A stretch of DNA of 26,490 bases from Steinernema hermaphroditum (lineage: Eukaryota; Nematoda; Chromadorea; Rhabditida; Steinernematidae): the NCBI GenBank assembly GCA_030435675.1, contig JAUCMV010000037.1, positions 1-26,490 of the forward strand. The letters run 5' to 3'. Positions within the stretch are counted from its first letter, which is position 1. Each line of letters opens with the position of its first letter. The position numbers and the translations under genes were made by a program. Positions 1-10,590 of the stretch are shown here, piece after piece. The notes beneath the pieces were generated by a model. It saw nothing but the letters and a program-made list of their open reading frames with translations. It made no database searches and was not told the DNA's origin.

Positions 1-66
1 GAGTAGGCGCGTTCGATCAGGCTCGTGCAGTTCTACAAGATCCAATCATAAAAATGCTATGGTACT
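1..66 (+). repeat. Partial satellite monomer at left edge
   Basis: The window opens inside a monomer at the end of variable box 2. The first bases, gagtaggcgcg, match the k allele (aatccaacaagagtagg), so the truncated copy is probably k type. It continues through the conserved core and the A-tract to the phase point at 67. The truncation is a window edge, not a biological end of the array. Confidence 0.95.
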
Positions 67-412
67 TTGGAGCAGGAGGGTCAGATGCAGAGCTTTTGGT
101 ATGAACAAGGCCCTATCTGTCTCGAATTGAAAGTTTTGCAGGAAACTAAGATAGTCCACAGGAAATCCAACAAGAGTAGGCGCGTTCGATCAGGCTCGTG
201 CAGTTCTACAAGATCCACTCATAAAAATGATATGGTACTTTGGAGCAGGAGGGTCAGATGCAGAGCTTTTGGTATGAGCAAGGGCCCTGCTGTCTCGAAT
301 TGAAAGTTTTGCAGGAAACTAAGATAGTCCACAGTAATCCCAACGGGAATAGGCGCGTTCGATCAGGCTCGTGCAGTTCTACAAGATCCAATCATAAAAA
401 TGCTATGGTACT

Positions 413-573
413 TTGGAGCAGGAGGGTCAGATGCAGAACTCTTTGTATGAACAAGGCCCTAACTGTCTCGAATTGAAAGTTTTGCAGGAAACTAAGATAG
501 TCCACAGGAATCCCAACGGGAATAGGCGCGTTCGATCAGGCTCGTGCAGTTCTACAAGATCCAATCATAAAAA
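413..573 (+). repeat. Shortened 161-bp monomer (NNr*)
   Basis: Twelve bases (tgctatggtact in the usual copy) are missing between the A-tract and TTGGAG, giving aaaaattggagcgg. The next copy starts with ggaggggtcagatgcataac, carrying four Gs instead of three. This is the first of a class of altered junctions found only upstream of particular monomers. Confidence 0.9.
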
Positions 574-746
574 TTGGAGCGGAGGGGTCAGATGCATAAC
601 TCTTTGTATGAACAAGGCCCTAACTGTCTCGAATTGAAAGTCTTGCAGGAAACTAAGATAGTCCACAGGAAATCCAACAAGAGTAGGCGCGTTCGATCAG
701 GCTCGTGCAGTTCTACAAGATCCAATCATAAAAATGCTATGGTACT

Positions 747-919
747 TTGGAGCAGGAGGGTCAGATGCATAACTCTTTGTATGAACAAGGCCCTATCTGT
801 CTCGAATTGAAAGTTTTGCAGGAAACTAAGATAGTCCACAGTAATCCCAACGGGAATAGGCGCGTTCGATCAGGCTCGTGCAGTTCTACAAGATCCAATC
901 ATAAAAATGCTATGGTACT
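747..919 (+). repeat. Representative 173-bp monomer (type HIs) with internal map
   Basis: Phase begins at TTGGAGC. Residues 1-22 are a near-constant purine-rich lead. Residues 23-40 are variable box 1. Residues 43-52 are the linked ccctatc/ccctgctg/ccctaac site. Residues 53-90 are conserved and include CTCGAATTG and GTTTTGCAGG. Residues 92-112 are variable box 2, with a short inverted repeat TCCC-AAC-GGGA at 99-109 in the s and r alleles. Residues 113-150 are the most conserved core, containing GCGCGTTCGATC and GCTCGTGCAG. Residue 152 is a or c. Residues 157-161 are an A-tract and residue 164 is c or a. A typical copy has about six CpGs, at residues about 105, 115, 117, 121, 131 and 57. I saw no internal sub-repeat, so 173 bp looks like the basic unit. 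Confidence 0.9.
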
Positions 920-1784
920 TTGGAGCAGGAGGGTCAGATGCATAACTCTTTGTATGAACAAGGCCCTATCTGTCTCGAATTGAAAGTTTTGCAGGAAACT
1001 AAGATAGTCCACAGTAATCCCAACGGGAATAGGCGCGTTCGATCAGGCTCGTGCAGTTCTACAAGATCCAATCATAAAAATGCTATGGTACTTTGGAGCA
1101 GGAGGGTCAGATGCAGAACTCTTTGTATGAACAAGGCCCTAACTGTCTCGAATTGAAAGTTTTGCAGGAAACTAAGATAGTCCACAGGAATCCCAACGGG
1201 AATAGGCGCGTTCGATCAGGCTCGTGCAGTTCTACAAGATCCAATCATAAAAATGCTATGGTACTTTGGAGCAGGAGGGTCAGATGCAGAACTCTTTGTA
1301 TGAACAAGGCCCTATCTGTCTCGAATTGAAAGTTTTGCAGGAAACTAAGATAGTCCACAGTAATCCCAACGGGAATAGGCGCGTTCGATCAGGCTCGTGC
1401 AGTTCTACAAGATCCAATCATAAAAATGCTATGGTACTTTGGAGCAGGAGGGTCAGATGCATAACTCTTTGTATGAACAAGGCCCTATCTGTCTCGAATT
1501 GAAAGTTTTGCAGGAAACTAAGATAGTCCACAGTAATCCCAACGGGAATAGGCGCGTTCGATCAGGCTCGTGCAGTTCTACAAGATCCAATCATAAAAAT
1601 GCTATGGTACTTTGGAGCAGGAGGGTCAGATGCAGAACTCTTTGTATGAACAAGGCCCTATCTGTCTCGAATTGAAAGTTTTGCAGGAAACTAAGATAGT
1701 CCACAGTAATCCCAACGGGAATAGGCGCGTTCGATCAGGCTCGTGCAGTTCTACAAGATCCAATCATAAAAATGCTATGGTACT

Positions 1785-1945
1785 TTGGAGCAGGAGGGTC
1801 AGATGCAGAACTCTTTGTATGAACAAGGCCCTAACTGTCTCGAATTGAAAGTTTTGCAGGAAACTAAGATAGTCCACAGGAATCCCAACGGGAATAGGCG
1901 CGTTCGATCAGGCTCGTGCAGTTCTACAAGATCCAATCATAAAAA
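1785..1945 (+). repeat. Shortened 161-bp monomer (NNr*)
   Basis: It has the same 12-base loss as the copy at 413-573, eight monomers upstream. The junction continues as ggagcggagagggtcag, one base longer than at the earlier copy. That makes monomer 12 (1,946-2,119) 174 bp and fuses two reading frames into a spurious 132-codon frame. Confidence 0.88.
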
Positions 1946-2465
1946 TTGGAGCGGAGAGGGTCAGATGCATAACTCTTTGTATGAACAAGGCCCTAACTGT
2001 CTCGAATTGAAAGTCTTGCAGGAAACTAAGATAGTCCACAGGAAATCCAACAAGAGTAGGCGCGTTCGATCAGGCTCGTGCAGTTCTACAAGATCCAATC
2101 ATAAAAATGCTATGGTACTTTGGAGCAGGAGGGTCAGATGCATAACTCTTTGTATGAACAAGGCCCTATCTGTCTCGAATTGAAAGTTTTGCAGGAAACT
2201 AAGATAGTCCACAGTAATCCCAACGGGAATAGGCGCGTTCGATCAGGCTCGTGCAGTTCTACAAGATCCAATCATAAAAATGCTATGGTACTTTGGAGCA
2301 GGAGGGTCAGATGCAGAACTCTTTGTATGAACAAGGCCCTATCTGTCTCGAATTGAAAGTTTTGCAGGAAACTAAGATAGTCCACAGTAATCCCAACGGG
2401 AATAGGCGCGTTCGATCAGGCTCGTGCAGTTCTACAAGATCCAATCATAAAAATGCTATGGTACT

Positions 2466-3667
2466 TTGGAGCAGGAGGGTCAGATGCAGAACTCTTTGTA
2501 TGAACAAGGCCCTAACTGTCTCGAATTGAAAGTTTTGCAGGAAACTAAGATAGTCCACAGGAAATCCAACAAGAGTAGGCGCGTTCGATCAGGCTCGTGC
2601 AGTTCTACAAGATCCAATCATAAAAATGCTATGGTACTTTGGAGCAGGAGGGTCAGATGCAGAGCTTTTGGTATGAGCAAGGCCCTATCTGTCTCGAATT
2701 GAAAGTTTTGCAGGAAACTAAGATAGTCCACAGGAATCCCAACGGGAATAGGCGCGTTCGATCAGGCTCGTGCAGTTCTACAAGATCCAATCATAAAAAT
2801 GCTATGGTACTTTGGAGCAGGAGGGTCAGATGCAGAGCTTTTGGTATGAGCAAGGGCCCTATCTGTCTCGAATTGAAAGTTTTGCAGGAAACTAAGATAG
2901 TCCACAGTAATCCCAACGGGAATAGGCGCGTTCGATCAGGCTCGTGCAGTTCTACAAGATCCAATCATAAAAAAATTGGAGCGGAGGGGTCAGATGCATA
3001 ACTCTTTGTATGAACAAGGCCCTAACTGTCTCGAATTGAAAGTCTTGCAGGAAACTAAGATAGTCCACAGGAAATCCAACAAGAGTAGGCGCGTTCGATC
3101 AGGCTCGTGCAGTTCTACAAGATCCAATCATAAAAATGCTATGGTACTTTGGAGCAGGAGGGTCAGATGCAGAGCTTTTGGTATGAGCAAGGCCCTATCT
3201 GTCTCGAATTGAAAGTTTTGCAGGAAACTAAGATAGTCCACAGTAATCCCAACGGGAATAGGCGCGTTCGATCAGGCTCGTGCAGTTCTACAAGATCCAA
3301 TCATAAAAATGCTATGGTACTTTGGAGCAGGAGGGTCAGATGCAGAGCTTTTGGTATGAGCAAGGCCCTATCTGTCTCGAATTGAAAGTTTTGCAGGAAA
3401 CTAAGATAGTCCACAGGAATCCCAACGGGAATAGGCGCGTTCGATCAGGCTCGTGCAGTTCTACAAGATCCAATCATAAAAATGCTATGGTACTTTGGAG
3501 CAGGAGGGTCAGATGCAGAACTCTTTGTATGAACAAGGCCCTAACTGTCTCGAATTGAAAGTTTTGCAGGAAACTAAGATAGTCCACAGGAAATCCAACA
3601 AGAGTAGGCGCGTTCGATCAGGCTCGTGCAGTTCTACAAGATCCAATCATAAAAATGCTATGGTACT
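2466..3667 (+). repeat. Transitional segment with 6-monomer repeat, monomers 15-21
   Basis: The order is NNk FIr FIs* HNk FIs FIr NNk, and the next copies are FIr FIs HNk. Monomers 15-18 (NNk FIr FIs HNk) therefore recur at 21-24, an offset of 1,029 bp or six monomers. This is where the F allele of box 1 begins to dominate. Monomer 17 (2,812-2,975) carries both an extra G (gggccctatc) and a shortened junction with a seven-A tract. Confidence 0.8.
2812..2975 (+). repeat. Shortened monomer with 7-A junction (FIs*)
   Basis: The junction reads cataaaaaaattggagcggagggg. The usual 12-base segment is gone and the A-tract is seven long instead of five. An additional G in aagggccctatc partly offsets the loss, giving 164 bp. 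Confidence 0.88.
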
Positions 3668-5571
3668 TTGGAGCAGGAGGGTCAGATGCAGAGCTTTTGG
3701 TATGAGCAAGGCCCTATCTGTCTCGAATTGAAAGTTTTGCAGGAAACTAAGATAGTCCACAGGAATCCCAACGGGAATAGGCGCGTTCGATCAGGCTCGT
3801 GCAGTTCTACAAGATCCAATCATAAAAATGCTATGGTACTTTGGAGCAGGAGGGTCAGATGCAGAGCTTTTGGTATGAGCAAGGCCCTATCTGTCTCGAA
3901 TTGAAAGTTTTGCAGGAAACTAAGATAGTCCACAGTAATCCCAACGGGAATAGGCGCGTTCGATCAGGCTCGTGCAGTTCTACAAGATCCAATCATAAAA
4001 ATGCTATGGTACTTTGGAGCAGGAGGGGTCAGATGCATAACTCTTTGTATGAACAAGGCCCTAACTGTCTCCAATTGAAAGTCTTGCAGGAAACTAAGAT
4101 AGTCCACAGGAAATCCAACAAGAGTAGGCGCGTTCGATCAGGCTCGTGCAGTTCTACAAGATCCAATCATAAAAATGCTATGGTACTTTGGAGCAGGAGG
4201 GTCAGATGCATAACTCTTTGTATGAACAAGGCCCTATCTGTCTCGAATTGAAAGTTTTGCAGGAAACTAAGATAGTCCACAGTAATCCCAACGGGAATAG
4301 GCGCGTTCGATCAGGCTCGTGCAGTTCTACAAGATCCAATCATAAAAATGCTATGGTACTTTGGAGCAGGAGGGTCAGATGCAGAGCTTTTGGTATGAGC
4401 AAGGCCCTATCTGTCTCGAATTGAAAGTTTTGCAGGAAACTAAGATAGTCCACAGGAATCCCAACGGGAATAGGCGCGTTCGATCAGGCTCGTGCAGTTC
4501 TACAAGATCCAATCATAAAAATGCTATGGTACTTTGGAGCAGGAGGGTCAGATGCAGAGCTTTTGGTATGAGCAAGGCCCTATCTGTCTCGAATTGAAAG
4601 TTTTGCAGGAAACTAAGATAGTCCACAGTAATCCCAACGGGAATAGGCGCGTTCGATCAGGCTCGTGCAGTTCTACAAGATCCAATCATAAAAATGATAT
4701 GGTACTTTGGAGCAGGAGGGTCAGATGCAGAGCTTTTGGTATGAGCAAGGGCCCTGCTGTCTCGAATTGAAAGTTTTGCAGGAAACTGAGATAGTCCACA
4801 GGAATCCCAACGGGAATAGGCGCGTTCGATCAGGCTCGTGCAGTTCTACAAGATCCAATCATAAAAATGATATGGTACTTTGGAGCAGGAGGGTCAGATG
4901 CAGAAATCTTTGTATGAACAAGGCCCTATCTGTCTCGAATTGAAAGTTTTGCAGGAAACTAAGATAGTCCACAGGAATCCCAACGGGAATAGGCGCGTTC
5001 GATCAGGCTCGTGCAGTTCTACAAGATCCAATCATAAAAATGATATGGTACTTTGGAGCAGGAGGGTCAGATGCAGAGCTTTTGGTATGAGCAAGGGCCC
5101 AGCTGTCTCGAATTGAAAGTTTTGCAGGAAACTAAGATAGTCCACAGTAATCCCAACGGGAATAGGCGCGTTCGATCAGGCTCGTGCAGTTCTACAAGAT
5201 CCACTCATAAAAATGATATGGTACTTTGGAGCAGGAGGGTCAGATGCAGAGCTTTTGGTATGAGCAAGGGCCCTGCTGTCTCGAATTGAAAGTTTTGCAG
5301 GAAACTAAGATAGTCCACAGTAAATCCAACGGGAATAGGCGCGTTCGATCAGGCTCGTGCAGTTCTACAAGATCCAATCATAAAAATGATATGGTACTTT
5401 GGAGCAGAGGGGTCAGATGCATAACTCTTTGTATGAACAAGGCCCTATCTGTCTCGAATTGAAAGTTTTGCAGGAAACTAAGATAGTCCACAGTAATCCC
5501 AACGGGAATAGGCGCGTTCGATCAGGCTCGTGCAGTTCTACAAGATCCAATCATAAAAATGCTATGGTACT
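3668..5571 (+). repeat. 11-monomer block, copy 1 (monomers 22-32)
   Basis: The order is FIr FIs HNk HIs FIr FIs FCr KIr FSs FCg HIs. The FCr copy carries a private substitution, actgag for actaag, at 4,785-4,790. The HNk copy carries CTCCAATTG for CTCGAATTG and gtcttgc for gttttgc. The same order and the same markers return at 8,341-10,071 and 21,475-23,358, so the three blocks share an origin rather than resembling each other by chance. The junctions before HNk (about 4,020) and before the last HIs (about 5,405) are full length here but carry the altered aggaggggtc or agaggggtc reading. Confidence 0.85.
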
Positions 5572-6610
5572 TTGGAGCAGGAGGGTCAGATGCAGAACTC
5601 TTTGTATGAACAAGGCCCTATCTGTCTCGAATTGAAAGTTTTGCAGGAAACTAAGATAGTCCACAGTAATCCCAACGGGAATAGGCGCGTTCGATCAGGC
5701 TCGTGCAGTTCTACAAGATCCAATCATAAAAATGATATGGTACTTTGGAGCAGGAGGGTCAGATGCAGAGCTTTTGGTATGAGCAAGGGCCCTAGCTGTC
5801 TCGAATTGAAAGTTTTGCAGGAAACTAAGATAGTCCACAGTAATCCCAACGGGAATAGGCGCGTTCGATCAGGCTCGTGCAGTTCTACAAGATCCAATCA
5901 TAAAAATGATATGGTACTTTGGAGCAGGAGGGTCAGATGCAGAACTCTTTGTATGAACAAGGCCCTATCTGTCTCGAATTGAAAGTTTTGCAGGAAACTA
6001 AGATAGTCCACAGTAATCCCAACGGGAATAGGCGCGTTCGATCAGGCTCGTGCAGTTCTACAAGATCCAATCATAAAAATGCTATGGTACTTTGGAGCAG
6101 GAGGGTCAGATGCAGAGCTTTTGGTATGAGCAAGGGCCCTGCTGTCTCGAATTGAAAGTTTTGCAGGAAACTAAGATAGTCCACAGTAATCCCAACGGGA
6201 ATAGGCGCGTTCGATCAGGCTCGTGCAGTTCTACAAGATCCAATCATAAAAATGCTATGGTACTTTGGAGCAGGAGGGTCAGATGCAGAACTCTTTGTAT
6301 GAACAAGGCCCTATCTGTCTCGAATTGAAAGTTTTGCAGGAAACTAAGATAGTCCACAGTAATCCCAACGGGAATAGGCGCGTTCGATCAGGCTCGTGCA
6401 GTTCTACAAGATCCAATCATAAAAATGCTATGGTACTTTGGAGCAGGAGGGTCAGATGCAGAGCTTTTGGTATGAGCAAGGGCCCTGCTGTCTCGAATTG
6501 AAAGTTTTGCAGGAAACTAAGATAGTCCACAGTAATCCCAACGGGAATAGGCGCGTTCGATCAGGCTCGTGCAGTTCTACAAGATCCAATCATAAAAATG
6601 ATATGGTACT
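5572..6610 (+). repeat. N/F dimer stretch, monomers 33-38
   Basis: The order is NIs FSs NIs FCs NIs FCs. Box 1 alternates strictly between the N and F alleles for three consecutive pairs, a two-monomer (about 346 bp) higher-order repeat. The first F copy (5,745-5,918) has one extra base, cctagctg instead of cctgctg, making it 174 bp. The last pair also begins the 9-monomer duplication that follows. Confidence 0.8.
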
Positions 6611-7475
6611 TTGGAGCAGGAGGGTCAGATGCAGAAATCTTTGTATGAACAAGGCCCTATCTGTCTCGAATTGAAAGTTTTGCAGGAAACTAAGATAGTC
6701 CACAGGAAATCCAACAAGAGTAGGCGCGTTCGATCAGGCTCGTGCAGTTCTACAAGATCCAATCATAAAAATGCTATGGTACTTTGGAGCAGGAGGGTCA
6801 GATGCAGAGCTTTTGGTATGAGCAAGGCCCTATCTGTCTCGAATTGAAAGTTTTGCAGGAAACTAAGATAGTCCACAGGAATCCCAACGGGAATAGGCGC
6901 GTTCGATCAGGCTCGTGCAGTTCTACAAGATCCAATCATAAAAATGCTATGGTACTTTGGAGCAGGAGGGTCAGATGCAGAGCTTTTGGTATGAGCAAGG
7001 CCCTATCTGTCTCGAATTGAAAGTTTTGCAGGAAACTAAGATAGTCCACAGTAATCCCAACGGGAATAGGCGCGTTCGATCAGGCTCGTGCAGTTCTACA
7101 AGATCCAATCATAAAAATGATATGGTACTTTGGAGCGGAGGGGTCAGATGCATAACTCTTTGTATGAACAAGGCCCTAACTGTCTCCAATTGAAAGTCTT
7201 GCAGGAAACTAAGATAGTCCACAGGAAATCCAACAAGAGTAGGCGCGTTCGATCAGGCTCGTGCAGTTCTACAAGATCCAATCATAAAAATGCTATGGTA
7301 CTTTGGAGCAGGAGGGTCAGATGCATAACTCTTTGTATGAACAAGGCCCTATCTGTCTCGAATTGAAAGTTTTGCAGGAAACTAAGATAGTCCACAGTAA
7401 TCCCAACGGGAATAGGCGCGTTCGATCAGGCTCGTGCAGTTCTACAAGATCCAATCATAAAAATGCTATGGTACT
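6265..7475 (+). repeat. 9-monomer-offset duplication, copy 1 (monomers 37-43)
   Basis: The order is NIs FCs KIk FIr FIs HNk HIs. It returns 1,557 bp downstream (exactly 9 x 173) as NIl FCs KIk FIr FIs HNk HIs. KIk is found only in these two places (6,611 and 8,168), which makes it a good diagnostic copy. The junction before HNk reads ttggagcggagggg here and ttggagcaggagggg in the other copy. Monomers 44-45 (FIs NIs, 7,476-7,821) fill the remainder of the 9-monomer interval. Confidence 0.85.
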
Positions 7476-7821
7476 TTGGAGCAGGAGGGTCAGATGCAGA
7501 GCTTTTGGTATGAGCAAGGCCCTATCTGTCTCGAATTGAAAGTTTTGCAGGAAACTAAGATAGTCCACAGTAATCCCAACGGGAATAGGCGCGTTCGATC
7601 AGGCTCGTGCAGTTCTACAAGATCCAATCATAAAAATGCTATGGTACTTTGGAGCAGGAGGGTCAGATGCAGAACTCTTTGTATGAACAAGGCCCTATCT
7701 GTCTCGAATTGAAAGTTTTGCAGGAAACTAAGATAGTCCACAGTAATCCCAACGGGAATAGGCGCGTTCGATCAGGCTCGTGCAGTTCTACAAGATCCAA
7801 TCATAAAAATGCTATGGTACT

Positions 7822-9033
7822 TTGGAGCAGGAGGGTCAGATGCAGAACTCTTTGTATGAACAAGGCCCTATCTGTCTCGAATTGAAAGTTTTGCAGGAAA
7901 CTAAGATAGTCCTCAGTAATCCCAACGGGAATAGGCGCGTTCGATCAGGCTCGTGCAGTTCTACAAGATCCAATCATAAAAATGCTATGGTACTTTGGAG
8001 CAGGAGGGTCAGATGCAGAGCTTTTGGTATGAGCAAGGGCCCTGCTGTCTCGAATTGAAAGTTTTGCAGGAAACTAAGATAGTCCACAGTAATCCCAACG
8101 GGAATAGGCGCGTTCGATCAGGCTCGTGCAGTTCTACAAGATCCAATCATAAAAATGATATGGTACTTTGGAGCAGGAGGGTCAGATGCAGAAATCTTTG
8201 TATGAACAAGGCCCTATCTGTCTCGAATTGAAAGTTTTGCAGGAAACTAAGATAGTCCACAGGAAATCCAACAAGAGTAGGCGCGTTCGATCAGGCTCGT
8301 GCAGTTCTACAAGATCCAATCATAAAAATGCTATGGTACTTTGGAGCAGGAGGGTCAGATGCAGAGCTTTTGGTATGAGCAAGGCCCTATCTGTCTCGAA
8401 TTGAAAGTTTTGCAGGAAACTAAGATAGTCCACAGGAATCCCAACGGGAATAGGCGCGTTCGATCAGGCTCGTGCAGTTCTACAAGATCCAATCATAAAA
8501 ATGCTATGGTACTTTGGAGCAGGAGGGTCAGATGCAGAGCTTTTGGTATGAGCAAGGCCCTATCTGTCTCGAATTGAAAGTTTTGCAGGAAACTAAGATA
8601 GTCCACAGTAATCCCAACGGGAATAGGCGCGTTCGATCAGGCTCGTGCAGTTCTACAAGATCCAATCATAAAAATGCTATGGTACTTTGGAGCAGGAGGG
8701 GTCAGATGCATAACTCTTTGTATGAACAAGGCCCTAACTGTCTCCAATTGAAAGTCTTGCAGGAAACTAAGATAGTCCACAGGAAATCCAACAAGAGTAG
8801 GCGCGTTCGATCAGGCTCGTGCAGTTCTACAAGATCCAATCATAAAAATGCTATGGTACTTTGGAGCAGGAGGGTCAGATGCATAACTCTTTGTATGAAC
8901 AAGGCCCTATCTGTCTCGAATTGAAAGTTTTGCAGGAAACTAAGATAGTCCACAGTAATCCCAACGGGAATAGGCGCGTTCGATCAGGCTCGTGCAGTTC
9001 TACAAGATCCAATCATAAAAATGCTATGGTACT
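7822..9033 (+). repeat. 9-monomer-offset duplication, copy 2 (monomers 46-52)
   Basis: The order is NIl FCs KIk FIr FIs HNk HIs. It opens with the first cctcag (l) allele in the window, at 7,911-7,916, where copy 1 has the ordinary s allele. The last four monomers also begin copy 2 of the 11-monomer block, so two higher-order families overlap here. Confidence 0.85.
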
Positions 9034-10071
9034 TTGGAGCAGGAGGGTCAGATGCAGAGCTTTTGGTATGAGCAAGGCCCTATCTGTCTCGAATTGAAAG
9101 TTTTGCAGGAAACTAAGATAGTCCACAGGAATCCCAACGGGAATAGGCGCGTTCGATCAGGCTCGTGCAGTTCTACAAGATCCAATCATAAAAATGCTAT
9201 GGTACTTTGGAGCAGGAGGGTCAGATGCAGAGCTTTTGGTATGAGCAAGGCCCTATCTGTCTCGAATTGAAAGTTTTGCAGGAAACTAAGATAGTCCACA
9301 GTAATCCCAACGGGAATAGGCGCGTTCGATCAGGCTCGTGCAGTTCTACAAGATCCAATCATAAAAATGATATGGTACTTTGGAGCAGGAGGGTCAGATG
9401 CAGAGCTTTTGGTATGAGCAAGGGCCCTGCTGTCTCGAATTGAAAGTTTTGCAGGAAACTGAGATAGTCCACAGGAATCCCAACGGGAATAGGCGCGTTC
9501 GATCAGGCTCGTGCAGTTCTACAAGATCCAATCATAAAAATGATATGGTACTTTGGAGCAGGAGGGTCAGATGCAGAAATCTTTGTATGAACAAGGCCCT
9601 ATCTGTCTCGAATTGAAAGTTTTGCAGGAAACTAAGATAGTCCACAGGAATCCCAACGGGAATAGGCGCGTTCGATCAGGCTCGTGCAGTTCTACAAGAT
9701 CCACTCATAAAAATGATATGGTACTTTGGAGCAGGAGGGTCAGATGCAGAGCTTTTGGTATGAGCAAGGGCCCTGCTGTCTCGAATTGAAAGTTTTGCAG
9801 GAAACTAAGATAGTCCACAGTAAATCCAACGGGAATAGGCGCGTTCGATCAGGCTCGTGCAGTTCTACAAGATCCAATCATAAAAATGTATGGTACTTTG
9901 GAGCAGGAGGGGTCAGATGCATAACTCTTTGTATGAACAAGGCCCTATCTGTCTCGAATTGAAAGTTTTGCAGGAAACTAAGATAGTCCACAGTAATCCC
10001 AACGGGAATAGGCGCGTTCGATCAGGCTCGTGCAGTTCTACAAGATCCAATCATAAAAATGCTATGGTACT
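8341..10071 (+). repeat. 11-monomer block, copy 2 with one monomer missing (monomers 49-58)
   Basis: The order is FIr FIs HNk HIs FIr FIs FCr KIr FCg HIs. It matches the block at 3,668-5,571 and shares actgag at 9,458-9,463. The FSs/FCs monomer present between KIr and FCg in the other copies is absent. The block is 1,731 bp against 1,904 bp in copy 1, a difference of exactly 173. The ctcat marker at residue 152 now sits on KIr, as expected if the missing unit was lost by unequal exchange within this pair. The junction at about 9,886 has atgtatgg, one base short. Confidence 0.85.
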
Positions 10072-10590
10072 TTGGAGCAGGAGGGTCAGATGCAGAACTC
10101 TTTGTATGAACAAGGCCCTATCTGTCTCGAATTGAAAGTTTTGCAGGAAACTAAGATAGTCCTCAGTAATCCCAACGGGAATAGGCGCGTTCGATCAGGC
10201 TCGTGCAGTTCTACAAGATCCAATCATAAAAATGCTATGGTACTTTGGAGCAGGAGGGTCAGATGCAGAGCTTTTGGTATGAGCAAGGGCCCTGCTGTCT
10301 CGAATTGAAAGTTTTGCAGGAAACTAAGATAGTCCACAGTAATCCCAACGGGAATAGGCGCGTTCGATCAGGCTCGTGCAGTTCTACAAGATCCAATCAT
10401 AAAAATGATATGGTACTTTGGAGCAGGAGGGTCAGATGCAGAAATCTTTGTATGAGCAAGGCCCTATCTGTCTCGAATTGAAAGTTTTGCAGGAAACTAA
10501 GATAGTCCACAGGAATCCCAACGGGAATAGGCGCGTTCGATCAGGCTCGTGCAGTTCTACAAGATCCAATCATAAAAATGCTATGGTACT
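10072..10590 (+). repeat. Linker of three monomers NIl FCs KIr (monomers 59-61)
   Basis: This NIl FCs KIr trio begins the same way as the 10-monomer core seen at 11,456, 13,880 and 20,103, then runs into the 14-monomer repeat. Monomer 61 combines the K allele (gaaatctttg) with the F-type ending tatgagc at about 10,451, a recombinant box 1. Confidence 0.75.

Larger units (their letters stand above)
67..2465 (+). repeat. Left H/N-rich domain, monomers 1-14
   Basis: The monomer order is FIk FCs NNr* HNk HIs HIs NNr NIs HIs NIs NNr* HNk HIs NIs. The NNr* HNk HIs run at monomers 3-5 recurs at 11-13, an offset of 1,372 bp or eight monomers, including the shortened junction. This supports an 8-monomer higher-order period at this edge. 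After monomer 2 no F allele occurs until 2,639. The composition resembles the right-hand domain at 23,186-26,490 more than the centre. Confidence 0.85.

Noticed and set aside
859..881. CENP-B box (nTTCGnnnnAnnCGGGn)
   Set aside because: The core has GTTCG, but the required A and CGGG do not follow at the right spacing. The separate AACGGGA in box 2 lacks the TTCG half. Neither gives an acceptable match.
859..881. tRNA-derived element or Pol III box B (GTTCGA in the core)
   Set aside because: Only GTTCGAT matches. The flanking bases cannot form a T-arm, and no box A-like sequence or acceptor stem is visible at a suitable distance.
896..915. TATA-like cataaaaatg as a promoter
   Set aside because: A short A-tract repeated in every copy is weak evidence. 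No start-site element or transcript can be inferred from sequence alone.
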